This document shows, in pieces, positions 1 through 9,712 of a DNA stretch of 64,000 nt; positions within the stretch are counted from its first letter, which is position 1, and every line of letters starts with the position of its first letter. The position numbers and the translations under genes were made by a program. The notes under the pieces are model-generated. The model worked only from the letters and a program-made list of their open reading frames with translations, was not told where the DNA came from and did not search any database. The DNA comes from Portulaca oleracea (lineage: Eukaryota; Streptophyta; Magnoliopsida; Caryophyllales; Portulacaceae), in the NCBI GenBank assembly GCA_029582165.1, contig CM055874.1, positions 26,930,883 through 26,994,882 of the forward strand, written 5' to 3'.

Positions 1-1186
1 TCTAGTTCCATTTTTAAATTTTGATATTGATGTCAAGAGCTGCCATAATAAGAAAAGTGTATAAACGTTGACCAACTTCATGTTAAAACTTCAAGATAAA
101 AATGCAAGATATATTAGGGACATAAGCAAAACAGTAACAGGTGAACCAACCAGCTTCAGTAAAAGTTTAGAAAAAGATGTTAATTTACAGTTTAAAGCTC
201 TCTAAATCTATTGGCATTCTCGTAAACTAACATCCTACCAATATGATAACCACTCAAACTTCTAAAGTTCCCCAACAAATTAAAAATTAAAAAAGAAAAA
301 AAAAACAAAAGGTAGAAGAGTGACTATAAACCACCTAAGCAAGACAGTATACAATGCATCAATAAATTCAAAGCAAACACATTAGTTACATCAAGTTTTG
401 TTAGACAAATTGCATCTACCACATATCACAACAACAACAACAACAACAACAACATTACTTACTCCAGGCGTCCCCACCATAATTACCCAAGTTTTTTTCC
501 TCGCCAACAGTATGGATATGCTTCGGGTCAACATGCATTTGGACTCACATCTCAATATTTCCATAGGAGATTCTTTTAAGCTTATTTCAGCACTTTAACC
601 ATAAAACTTCATTTGATAATTGATATACACCTACCTAACTCCTACAAACTTTGGATTCTCTCTTCTCCCCTGTATTATGACCCACTGGGACCATGAATAT
701 TAAAGAAATTAAAAAAAAAAAAAAGATTGTCAACATGATCATCAATCAGAACAAGACGAATAAAGACTAACGAAACTTGACTAAAAACTCATGCAATTTG
801 CAGCTAAAATCAAGGGTTTAAACTAAGCTGGAAAAATTATGCCTTTCAAGCTCTTAGGAGTTGGGCAAAAGCTTCAGGGAATTACAGAATTTCCCTCGTA
901 AGGAATTATACACAAATCATACAAGCTCACAATTTTCACAAATGTGAACTTTACATAGAACATCAAATTGGAAACCCCAAAATCAACATCCAATTGAGTA
1001 ATCAGTTTTGTGGGAGGTAGCTCATATATTATAATCAAACAAAATCGCGGATTTTTCTTTTTCATTTTCTTTTTGATTGAAAGGAAAAAGAAGGAGAGAT
1101 TCATCAAGACAAGACTCCAACAGATACTTTTTTTCAAAGTCGCCAAAAATAATAAAAGAGAAATGAAGGAGAGAAGAGTGACTAAC
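1..1186. other. AT-rich non-coding DNA, possibly intronic
   Basis: I see no convincing coding exon here. It holds an (ACA)n microsatellite at about 428-453, several A-runs and scattered stop codons. If the candidate exon at 1187-1250 is real, this stretch would be its downstream intron on the minus strand, and the rest of the gene would lie beyond the left edge. Confidence 0.4.
428..453. repeat. (ACA)n microsatellite
   Basis: About eight uninterrupted ACA/CAA units lie in otherwise unremarkable AT-rich sequence. Confidence 0.9.
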
Positions 1187-1250
1187 CCGTTGAAGGGCGA
1201 GAATCTTCTTCATCATAAGGAGAAAGATTAACAACTGGGAAGAAAATCAT
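1187..1250 (-). CDS. candidate first coding exon of an unidentified gene
   Basis: On the minus strand a pyrimidine-rich, 5'-UTR-like leader runs from about 1500 to 1251. The first ATG after it (1250) opens a 64-base exon of 21 codons ending at a GTTAGT splice-donor match (1186-1181). The peptide contains the acidic stretch SPYDEEDSRPST. A second ATG in another frame (starting MMKKILALQR) overlaps it, so the reading frame is uncertain. No family is recognised and no downstream exon can be confirmed in the window. It could equally be a pseudo-promoter. The call rests on leader composition and one donor site only. Confidence 0.3.
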
Positions 1251-1747
1251 AGCGACGTTGATGGAATTACAGGAGTAATTCCCGCAAATAGTCGCTCGTT
1301 AATTGTCTTGAGAATTAAAATTGATAAAAGTTAAGATGAATTAATCAAGAACTGGAAATTTGGGGGTTTAATCGGAGAGGCGATCGAGCTGAAGGGAAAA
1401 CAAGAAAAGGGGAAGGAAACAATCGGAAAACCCCCGCCTCGCATGCGCCAAAATTCAATGCTCTCTCTCTATCTTTCTCTCTGTATGTCTCTATCTGGTC
1501 TTCGGTCAGGACAATTTTTATTCAAAGCAATTTTAGGAATTTATTTCTTTTTTGTTTCTTTCTTTTTTTCCTGAGATCACTGATCGCAATTAGGAATTTG
1601 TTGCAACTGTAATTTAGGTATTAAGGATCCGAAGGGATCTTATGAAGATTAAAGTTTTCCTAATTTTCTTTTATCAAATATGTAATTATTATTTGTTTGC
1701 TTTGAATCAGCACATTGGATTGGATGTCTAATGTCTTAGTTTAGGTA
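1251..1747 (-). promoter_or_regulatory. possible 5'-UTR and promoter of the minus-strand candidate gene
   Basis: Read on the minus strand, this has a GA-rich tract (about 1460-1500) followed by a C/T-rich leader, typical of plant 5' ends. No clear TATA box was found. It is bounded on the right by a Stowaway MITE, a common neighbour of plant genes. Inference only. Confidence 0.25.
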
Positions 1748-2031
1748 CTCCCTCCTTCCCAAATTAAGCGTCACTTGGGACACAATTTAAAAAACCAAGA
1801 AAACTTCTCATCTACATTAATTTAGTGTATTGGAAACATGAAAATGTTGAATAAAATGATGAATAAAAAAGAAAAAATGTGAATAAAAAAGAAAAATGAA
1901 TGAAAACGATGTAATTAATAAGGTTAATTAGATAAATTAGTAATTAATGTGCTATTGAAAATATAAAGTGACAGATATTATGGGAAAAAAGAAAGTTAGT
2001 TAAAGTGACAGATAATATGGGAAGGAGGGAG
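1748..2031. mobile_element. Stowaway MITE (Tc1/mariner class), intact
   Basis: The element is 284 bp with perfect terminal inverted repeats CTCCCTCCTTCCCA. The inverted match continues imperfectly to about 28 bp on each side. It is flanked by the dinucleotide TA at 1746-1747 and 2032-2033, the Stowaway target duplication. There is no coding capacity. The subterminal GTGACAGATA(A/T)TATGGGA motif occurs twice at the right end, an internal duplication. Confidence 0.93.
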
Positions 2032-2152
2032 TATTAAGGATATGTAATCATGAAAAGGTTGTGGAAAATTATGTAGCCCCCGCGAAAGTTTCTTTAATTA
2101 TTTGCTTTATTTATTTATATCAAGGAATGAACTTCCATGAAATAAACATTAT

Positions 2153-3901
2153 GGGGCCGTTTGGCATGCAATGGGAATGGGAATTCATAATGACATGGCA
2201 ATGGGAATTCATAATGAGAACAGGAATTAATATGTCTTTATGAATTATCAACGTTCTTGTTTGTTTTGTGGTAATTCAAATTGGGAATAAGATTGGGAAT
2301 AAACACACATTGACTAAAATACCCTTTTATTAATTTATGAATATTGTAATAAATTGAAATGGATGAAAGGCCATAAGTGACACACATTTACTTCTAGAAA
2401 TCAATTATCATATGAAAAAAAATTTAAAAAAAATTTTAAGTTCATAAAGATTTTAATAAAAATTAATTAAACATCAAATATGAATTAAAAATTTAAAACA
2501 AGTATATAAACGTTCAAAGTATGGATGATTCAATAAATCAACATGATAGACCAATTGTTGACGGTTGCCATAAGATTCAATAACTCAACTGGGTTTACTA
2601 ATATATTAATTATAATAAATATTTAATTAATAGAAGAAAAAGGCGTAAACCCTACTGCATTAGTAATATCTCAACCGAATGATACGTAATAAAAATAATA
2701 TTTAATTAATATAAGCAAAAGTAATACCATGTTTAGGTGACGGTAGCCGGCAAGATTGACAATAAACGTGAGTTTTTATTTAATATAAGCAAAAAAAATG
2801 AATAAATGTGAGTTTTTATTTATTTAAATAGGGGTAGTTTTGGTATTTAATAATGACTAACGAATTCCCAGGGTCTATTACCACACCCCCTCATGGTAAT
2901 AGATTGCTAGGGCTGTTCATGGTCCAGTCCGGATCGAAAAATGGACTGGACCAGACTGGACTGAGGACTGGACTGATTGGACCGAATTTAGTTCGGTCTA
3001 GTTCTCGGTCCAAAAAATATGGAAGTTCAGTCTTCGGTCCAGGGACTGGACCGAACCCAAAGACCGAATTGTGGACCGAGGATCGAACAATAATACTCCC
3101 TAGGGTTTTTAATTTTTTAGTCAAGTTGACTTTTTTCTCCATAGTCCACCCTAACCCAACCCTAAGCGCCTCTAACCTCTTTCAGACTTTCATAGTTTCA
3201 TTCACACACTTTCACTCTTCAATTTTAATTTTCAAAAATCAAAACCCACATTCAGACATTCTCCCTCTCGGCCTCTCTGAGTCTCTGCCGTCTCTGGTTC
3301 TGTTGACTGTCGAGTCTCGCCGGTAGCTTTTACTCTCAGTCGTCTCGCCGACAGCTTCTTTTTGTCGTCCTCCGGCAACTTCTTTCTGTCTGCTCTCACC
3401 GTCGCCGACAGCTTCTCTCACCGTCGCTCACTACCTGCTCTCACCGTCGCTCTATGTCTGCTCTCAGCCTCTCACCGTCGCCGGCAGCTTCTCTGCTCAC
3501 TCACTGTCCGGCCTCCACTCTCGCTGAACTGCAGAAGTCTCGTGGAAGGGTCGAACTGTCGGACATCATATGGGTAAGTTCAGGCTGCCCCTAATTTGGT
3601 CCATTTCGGTCGGCCCAGTCCGGGAACGAACTTTTTTCGGTCAGTCCAATCCCGAACCGAAATAAGTACGGTCCAGTCCTCGGTCCGGCCCAGTCCATAG
3701 TTCGGTCTTCGGTCCACTTCGGTCCAATCCAGTTCGGTCAAGTCATGGACCGATGAACAACCCTAGTTGGGAATAGACCCCTTCTATTCCCATTCCCATT
3801 CCCTTCTTTTTTTTAATTACCATCAAACAAAATGGTAATTCTACTCTCATCTCTCTATTCCCATTCCCAACTCCCTATTCCCTCCTACCAAACGACCCGT
3901 A
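2153..3901. mobile_element. Harbinger/Tourist-like non-autonomous element, split by a second element
   Basis: The outer ends are GGGGCCGTTTGG at 2153 and its near inverse CCAAACGACCC ending about 3899. Subterminal GGGAATGGGAAT motifs on the left mirror ATTCCCATTCCC on the right. TIRs of the GGGsCTGTTTGG kind are typical of PIF/Harbinger MITEs. I could not confirm a 3-bp TWA target duplication. Between the arms lie AT-rich DNA (2330-2850) and the element at 2907-3766, which is inserted into one arm. There is no transposase. Confidence 0.6.
2907..3766. mobile_element. non-autonomous Mutator- or hAT-like element with GGTCC-rich termini
   Basis: The ends CTAGGGCTGTTCATGGTCC and, inverted, CTAGGGTTGTTCATCGGTCC form TIRs of about 20 bp. 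They continue as arrays of GGTCC/GGACCGAA motifs (2915-3090 and 3595-3750). The middle (3150-3580) is C/T-rich with irregular CTCACCGTCGCC repeats and an open but low-complexity frame that I do not consider a gene. No TSD could be assigned, so the superfamily is uncertain. It sits inside the Harbinger-like element, so it is the younger of the two. Confidence 0.6.
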
Positions 3902-3916
3902 AGGATGAATGAAAAA

Positions 3917-4183
3917 ACTATTGCTTCCATCTCAAAATGCTTGTCATTGTAATTAATTTTATTGTCCCAATTTGTTTGTCACTTTTACATTTCCAACAAT
4001 TGTCATTTCTTTTTTACCCTTAATAAATAACTTTATTTATCATTTTTTTATAATTCTAACAACTACCATTCTCAATTAATATAGGGGCAATATTGGCAAA
4101 TCATGAATTTTTTACCTCAATTTTCAATGTGCAATGCACTCTTAAAAGTGGTTAATTTGACAAAGAAAATGGGACGGAGGTAC
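3917..4183. mobile_element. degenerate Stowaway-like MITE
   Basis: The right terminus GGGACGGAGG followed by TA (4171-4182) matches the Stowaway consensus. The left end, TTGCTTCCATCTCAAAATG, is a decayed partner. The interior is AT-rich with repeated TTGTCA motifs. It is older than the copy at 1748-2031, judging by TIR decay. Confidence 0.5.
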
Positions 4184-4369
4184 TATATGTGTAAAATTTT
4201 GTCCATACAAAAAAGTTAGGGAATATTATAGCCGGCAATTTGGGTTATTTAGCTTGATTTCGGCTAAAGACATTTTTGTCACTTTGCTTTTTTGGTTGTA
4301 TGCACTTCGGGTGAGGATAGAATTGACATGCAACTTTTAGATCTTAATCACAAGAAGATTTTAAATTTA

Positions 4370-4636
4370 GGCTCCGTTCTTCTATAGAGTTGGAGAAATG
4401 TGATGATGGTGCGATGCGGTGGAATTTGAAAAAGTGTGATGCAGTGTGATGAGAGTTGTGGTGGGGTAGGAGAAGATAGAGAATGTGAAAAGTAGAGGAG
4501 AAAAGTGATGGGAGAAAAAAGTGAAGAGATATATTGATAATGATTGTGGTGTGGTGTGGTGAAGTGTGGTAAAAATTAAAAAAATATGATACGGTGTGGT
4601 ACCGCTTCGCAAGCAACCGCATAAAAGAACGGAACC
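4370..4636. mobile_element. short hAT-like MITE with GTTCTTTA-type ends
   Basis: The inverted termini are GGCTCCGTTCTTCTAT on the left and, inverted, GGTTCCGTTCTTTTAT on the right, about 267 bp apart. The interior is dominated by GTG(A/G)TG repeats (TGTGATG, GTGGTGTGG). The TSD is unclear. The GTTCTTT core also ends the MITEs at 4956-6173, which suggests related families. Confidence 0.55.
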
Positions 4637-4678
4637 TTAGCCAACAAAAGTCAAGTTGAGGTACTACTTTTACTATTA

Positions 4679-4706
4679 CTAGTTATAGTTGCCCGTGCAA
4701 GGCACG
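4679..4706 (-). mobile_element. Helitron-like 3' terminus
   Basis: Read on the minus strand, the hairpin GCCCGTGC-CTT-GCACGGGC is followed about 8 bases later by CTAG and then T. This is the textbook Helitron 3' end (short hairpin, then CTRR, inserted before T). The body would extend toward higher coordinates. No 5' TC terminus or Rep/helicase gene could be assigned, so the extent is unknown. Confidence 0.5.
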
Positions 4707-4955
4707 GGCTGGATTCTTACTTGTTAGAACCTACTCCCTTCGTTTCATATTAATGGACACTTAAATTAATTTTTTTTTCTCAAATAATTATCACTTTTCA
4801 TTTTCTAATACCTAATTTAATTATTTTAACTTTAATAATTATGTTAAATTTTTACTTTTTCAATCAATAAAAACTACTTCTACCCACATTCTCTCACTAC
4901 CTACACCTTGATATCCGAAAAACACTTTGAAAAATAGCGCTAACGTTATTTAAAA

Positions 4956-5308
4956 CCCTATTCTTTTGTCAAGTTAGGTTCAAGTTAGTTTAGTTAAGTT
5001 ATGATAAATTATGATAGGATAGGATAGGATAGGATATGATATGATATGATAGGTTTGAGTTAAGTCAATTGTTGGATGGAAATATTTTATTAATAAAATT
5101 TGGATATTTTGTGAAAAATAAATGAAAAAGTTCTATGTGTTGGAAAAAGTGGATTGATTCGAGATTGAAATAATATTATTTGAATTTCTTTTTGATTTAA
5201 AAAGTTGTTGTTTTGGTTTTGGTATTTTTTAGGGAGTTGGGTTAACTTAGGTTAAATAAGGATAAGTTAGGTTATGTTAGTTAAGTTTAACTCAACTAAA
5301 GAATAGGG
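4956..5308. mobile_element. MITE with CCCTATTCTTT termini
   Basis: The 353-bp unit begins CCCTATTCTTTTGTCAAGTT and ends with its imperfect inverse (AACTCAACTAAAGAATAGGG). The interior has an (ATAGG)n/(ATGAT)n stretch at 5013-5050. The unit is homologous to the one starting at 5312, so two copies of one family stand head to tail, separated by only a few bases. A TSD was not found. Confidence 0.65.
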
Positions 5309-5570
5309 CGACCTTGTTCTTCTGTCAAGTTAGGTTTAGGATAAGTTAGGATAGGAAATGATAGGATATATTTGAGTTAAGTTGATTGTTGGGTGAAAAT
5401 ATTTTATTAATAAAATTTGAATATTTTGGGGAAATTAAATGAAAAAGTTGTAGATGTTGGAAAATGTGGATTGATTTGATATTAAAATATATTATTTGAA
5501 ATTTTTTTTATTTAAAAAGTTATTTTGGGTTTGAATGTTTTTTAAGAAGTTGAGTTAGGTTAGGTTAGGA

Positions 5571-5755
5571 TTGCACTGTTCTTTGGATTGGTTAAAATTA
5601 GGTTTGTATAGGCGTGGATAAGTTATGATGCTTTTATGAGGAATTGTGTTTTTAGAGATGATGTTTTTTTGGAGAATTGTGTAAGGTTTGGACAAGTTTG
5701 GATATATTTGGATTGGATTGGATAGGTTAGTGTAACCTATCCAAAGAACAGTGCG
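5571..5755. mobile_element. 185-bp MITE with GCACTGTTCTTTGGAT termini
   Basis: The terminal inverted repeats GCACTGTTCTTTGGATTGG and GCACTGTTCTTTGGATAGG pair over about 20 bp. It is nested in the interrupted copy at 5312-6173. It is non-coding and probably hAT-type by its GTTCTTT core, but no 8-bp TSD is evident. Confidence 0.7.
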
Positions 5756-5773
5756 TAAGTTAAGTTAAGTTAA

Positions 5774-6123
5774 CAAAAAATTACTCGGAGGTACCCCAAC
5801 ATTTGGGGGAACTATTTTTCGGTACCCCAACTTTTCAAAACTTATTATGAGGTACCCTTAATTTTTGGGTTAGTAATTATTTGGTATCTTTTCGACCATT
5901 AATTTTATTAACTGACCGAAATGCCCTTATTCTTCTTCTTCAAGGGTATTTCTTCAGGAATGGAAGAATAAGGGTATTTTGGTCACTTAATAAAAGTAAT
6001 AACCGGAACAACACCTAATAATTACTAATCCTAAAATTAAGGATACCTCAAAATTAGTTTTGAAAAGTTGGGTATCAGAAAAATATTTCACCAAAAGTTA
6101 GGGTACCTCATAGTAATTTTTTG
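5774..6123. mobile_element. palindromic MULE-MITE, copy 1
   Basis: The 350-bp sequence is nearly one long inverted repeat: both halves carry the GAGGTACCC, AACTTTTCAAAACT and TGACCGAAAT blocks in opposite orientation. It begins CAAAAAATTACT and ends with the inverse. The 9-base flanks TTAAGTTAA and TTAAATTAA differ at one position, consistent with a Mutator-type target duplication. A second copy lies at 33512-33862. Confidence 0.8.
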
Positions 6124-6248
6124 TTAAATTAAGTTAGGTTAGGTTAGTTAGGTTTAACCTAACTAAAGAACGGACATGTAGTTTTTTAATTAAACCTTGA
6201 TATGAGAAAATTTTGAAATATGTCAATTAATATGGAACGGATGGAGTA

Positions 6249-6690
6249 TTAAATTGTGAAAAGTTATGTATATAGATTTAATGATTAAATATTTTTAAAC
6301 TTAATTTTTTAAATAAGAGTTAATATTTATGACTATTATTCTTGTGTCAGAAAAACTGAAGTATATAAAGACTTATTCTTTACAATGATTAATTATCGAC
6401 CATTATTTTCTACTTACTTAATTTGAGGAGTCTAAAGAATCTTGGAATTAAGGTGAAAATTTTGTGACTCGCCAACACTGACCCTGCATTAATTGAGAAT
6501 ATAGATGTTGAAATTATAAAAGGTAGGGAATAAATTTATTTATTATGGGTAAAAAGAGAGCAAAAGTTGTTGGAATCATAAAAGTGACAAACAAATTAGG
6601 ACAAACATTTTCCAAAAGAGTTAATATATCACTATGGTCATCTAATTTTAACTCAAAAATAAATGTTTATCATATGTAGAGCTCGATTCC
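6249..6690. other. AT-rich intergenic DNA, nothing recognised
   Basis: There is no open frame or repeat structure that I can support. It is bounded by the Stowaway end and by the MULE target-site duplication at 6683-6691. Confidence 0.6.
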
Positions 6691-7050
6691 TAGAGCTGGC
6701 AATTCTTTGTCCGACCCAAATTACCTGAATTGTCCGACACGAAAAAAAATCGGGTCTGGATATAGATTTTTCGTCTGAATTTTGGTATTGGCCAAATTGA
6801 CTAAATATTCAGACATAAAATTTCTCTTTTTTCTATTGTCCGAACCCGATTTTAGCTTTGTTCGAATTGTCCGACCCGAAATAAAAGGGCATTGCTTAAC
6901 GTCGCCACCCTTTTTACTATTGTCGCCCTCCCAAAAGACGTTTTTGCCCCTCATATTATTATCTCTCTCCTCCCACTCACCTCACTCTCCTCCCACTCTC
7001 TTCACACTCCTCTCACTCTCCACTATTATTATCTCTCTAAAACTTTGATT
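6691..7050. repeat. left terminal inverted repeat of the MULE
   Basis: It contains repeated TTGTCCGA(A)CCCGA motifs and then TTGCTTAACGTCGCC, ACTATTGTCGCCC and a CT-rich run. The same blocks appear inverted at 13440-13641. It presumably holds the promoter of the transposase, whose first ATG candidate is at 7073. Confidence 0.8.
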
Positions 7051-7072
7051 TGTTTTTGAAATTTCACCTAAA

Positions 7073-7111
7073 ATGTCAAGAGAAGCTGATAATTCAAGTG
7101 AAGGAGAAGAG
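7073..7111 (+). CDS. candidate first exon of the MULE transposase
   Basis: ATG at 7073 gives 13 codons (MSREADNSSEGEE) ending exactly at a GTTAGT donor. The acceptor TTTGTAG at 7630-7636 joins in phase 0 to the long transposase frame, which itself lacks an ATG at its upstream end (it opens with V-F-L-E-D-F). The leader precedes it directly from the TIR. Inferred from splice signals and phase only. Confidence 0.55.
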
Positions 7112-7636
7112 GTTAGTTTGTAAATTTCAATTTTGAAAAAAATAACAAAATTTTTTTTTTATCGGAACCGCCAGCCTTGCCGCGCTCATGTGCTTAGCCG
7201 CCAAGATCCGTGGGCGTAGCGAATCTCATGCGTGGACTTCCGTAATTTTAATTTTTTTTTTCAAAATATTTATAAAATATTAATAATATTGTCTATGTAA
7301 AAAATATTATTTATTTATATTAATATTATTAAGATAATCAATGTCGTTAATTATAATTGTTATGTTAATTATGTTAAAATTATGTCCAAACATATTATTA
7401 TAAATAAGTTGTTTATAAGTGTTGTTATTATTATTATAGTATGTTAATTATCCTAATTATTATTGTTAATATTATTATGTATTTATTTATAATATTATTA
7501 TTAATGATATCAAAGTTGTTAATTATACTTGTCAATTAATATTATTATTACAAGTTGTTTATAAGTGTAGTTATTAATATTATTAAGTGTTGTTAAAATT
7601 ATTATTTATTTATTTAATGTTGTTAATTGTTTGTAG
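7112..7636 (+). other. intron 1 of the MULE transposase, with a GC island
   Basis: The 525-bp intron (GTTAGT...TTTGTAG) is AT-rich apart from a GC-rich island at about 7170-7240 containing TTGCCGCGCTCATG. A similar island sits at the mirror position in the 5' intron of the PMD gene (13195-13290). The rest is TTAATATTATTAA-type sequence, again matching the other intron in character. Confidence 0.5.
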
Positions 7637-9621
7637 GTTTTTTTGGAGGACTTTGGCGGGGACGACGTTGATTATTCCACTCAGTTTGTAACTCAAAATA
7701 TTTTTGACAGTATTGACGCATTGCAAGAATGGGCTAATGGAGTTGCTGCGGGAATAGGTTTTAGGTTTTATGCGGGCTCAGATAAGAGAAAAGATGCGGA
7801 GAGTCCGTTAAGGTGTTACTTGAAGTGTTGGAGGTATGGAAAATATCGTGGGAAATTGAATAATCTCGATGATGCGACTCGTCGGAGAACATCAACGAAG
7901 GCGTGCCAATGTAAATTCGCCATTGTTGCGTGGACTCGCAACGAAACGGAATGGCGAGTTCGTGTGTGCGACGGTGACCAGGCGAAACACAATCATGCCT
8001 TCATCGTGTACGAGGAAGGGCATCGTCACGGACATCCATTAACCTCTGAAATGAAAGAACATGTCCGGGATATGACCAATACGGGGTGCACACCGGCCAC
8101 GATCCAAACGTCGTTGAAGATTAGGTTCCCTGCCTCTGCGATAAACGTGAAGCAAGTATACAATGAGCGGGAAAAGTTGCGAACCGAGGAAATGGATGGT
8201 AGGACAGCTACGGGACAATGTCTGCACATGGCAAAACTCGGCGGGTACGTCTCATTTGTTGATTATGATGATGATGGCGAGCTTCGCCAGGTTTTTTTTA
8301 TGTCATCCTTACTCATTGAAGTTGCTACGTACGTACCCGAATGTCATTCTCATTGACACTACGTACAAGACAAATAAGGCAAAGTGGCCTTTATGTGAGC
8401 TGGTAGGCGTGACACCGACAAACCGCAACTTCCAGATTGCTTACTCGTTCATCGGGACGAGAAGATGGAATCATATAAGTGGCTGATGTGGAGGGTGCAT
8501 GAATTGTTGGGTCCTGATGTTATTCCATCCGTGTTTGTGACCGACAAACAGGATGCTTTGTTGGGGGCTATTGCCAAGGTTTACCCAAATTCGCACCAAC
8601 TTTTGTGCGTGTGGCATATTGGGAATGATGTCGAGAACAAAGTAAACAAACTCACTGGGGGCCCCAAGCTCGAACTCGGGCTTCATTTCAGACATCATTT
8701 CTGGAACGACATTGTACATGCGAAGACTGTTGGAGATTTCAAGGTGAAGTGGAACGACGTTGTTAACGCGTGGATCGGGCAAAACAAACCGATAGTGGAG
8801 TATATTACTGGGACGTGGCTGAGTCATAAAGAAAAATTTGTTTGTGCTTGGATCGACAATGTACCTCACATGGGGAACACAACGACTTCTAGAGTTGAGA
8901 GCCAGCATTCTTCATTGAAGTACTATATTGGCAGTTCCAGAGGCACCTTCGATCATGTGTTTGTGAAGATTCACCATCACTTGGAGAATCAACATACGGA
9001 GATTAAATGGGAGCTTGAACAGTCAAGGAGCACGCACAGGCATTTAGGTCACTCTCATTTCTTTAAGAATTTGCACGGAAAAGTATCTCATCACGCATTG
9101 GACCTTTTGTCGTATGAGTTCAATAAGATGCTGGCGATGACATATGAAGGAGAATGCTTCTTATGCGATCACCTGGTGTCGAGAACCCACCTCCTCCCGT
9201 GGGCGTGTTCTATGATGGAAGTTTACGCAGCTGGAGAGCCAATTCCGCTTACACGGATAAATATGTTTTGGAGACAACTGACAGTGATTGGCGATGGTGA
9301 AACTTCTTGCTCAAATGATGTTCCATCAGGTACTGACTTAGAACAATTTGAGGAATATGCTAACGAGTTCGGAGAGTGACTCAGCGATTCTGCGACACGT
9401 AAACAGTGTCCTTGATGGAGAGTTGAATCCCGAGAGTCAGTATATTCCTGATCCACAGACAAGCCCCCCACGCCCCGGGAGACCAAAGACTTCAAAATCA
9501 ACGCGACGCAACCCCAGTGCGTTTGAGTACGGACGAACATCGGGACGGGGTAGCAAGACTACAACGAACTCCTCGAAGAAAAAGGGAACTAGTTCTTCAT
9601 CAGTTGGGATGGGTTCAACAG
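7637..9621 (+). pseudogene. MULE transposase (FAR1/MuDR family), frameshifted
   Basis: This is the transposase that would mobilise the element. The N-terminal part (7637-8295) carries a FAR1/WRKY-GCM-like zinc-binding region (CQCKF ... WRVRV ... HNH). Then comes the DDE core: LIDTTYKTN (first Asp, about 8360), FVTDKQDALLGAI (second Asp, about 8540), an LLCVWHI block and RVESQHSSLK. A degenerate SWIM-like zinc finger (CFLCDH ... RTHLLPWAC) lies near 9155-9215, and a basic GRPKTSKSTRRNPSAFEYG tail near 9475-9530. Three frame changes break it: in the T-run at 8291-8298, at the G-run near 8457-8459, and near 9370-9378. Each fits a one-base indel. The frame then runs to a donor at 9621/9622 that joins the OTU exon in phase. 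The family assignment is firm; function of this copy is unlikely. Confidence 0.85.
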
Positions 9622-9712
9622 GTGTGCATATCTTAAACTTTATAGTCGGTGTTTAGGGTTTTCATAATGACTACATATTGTTGTTTATAACTTAAGATAA
9701 TATGGTGCGCAG

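Larger units (their letters stand above)
5312..6173. mobile_element. second MITE copy of the same family, itself interrupted twice
   Basis: 5312-5570 matches the left part of 4956-5308 closely, including the shared AAATATTTTATTAATAAAAT core. Its right terminus, AACCTAACTAAAGAACGG, ends near 6173. In between are a short MITE (5571-5755) and a palindromic MULE-MITE (5774-6123). Confidence 0.6.
4734..6246. mobile_element. Stowaway MITE interrupted by nested MITEs
   Basis: The left TIR (CTCCCTTCGTTTCATATTAA, 4734 on) pairs with the right TIR (inverted CTCCATCCGTTCCATATTAA, ending 6246). TA flanks both sides (4732-4733 and 6247-6248). Removing the nested block 4956-6173 leaves about 295 bp, the normal Stowaway size, which supports one element split by later insertions. 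Confidence 0.75.

Noticed and set aside
2853..3577. Open frames of 157 and 71 codons
   Set aside because: They cover the GGTCC arrays and C/T-rich centre of a non-autonomous transposon, with no conserved domain.
2150..3905. Exact Harbinger TWA target duplication
   Set aside because: TTA on the left and TAA on the right are not a direct repeat, so the superfamily rests on the TIR only.
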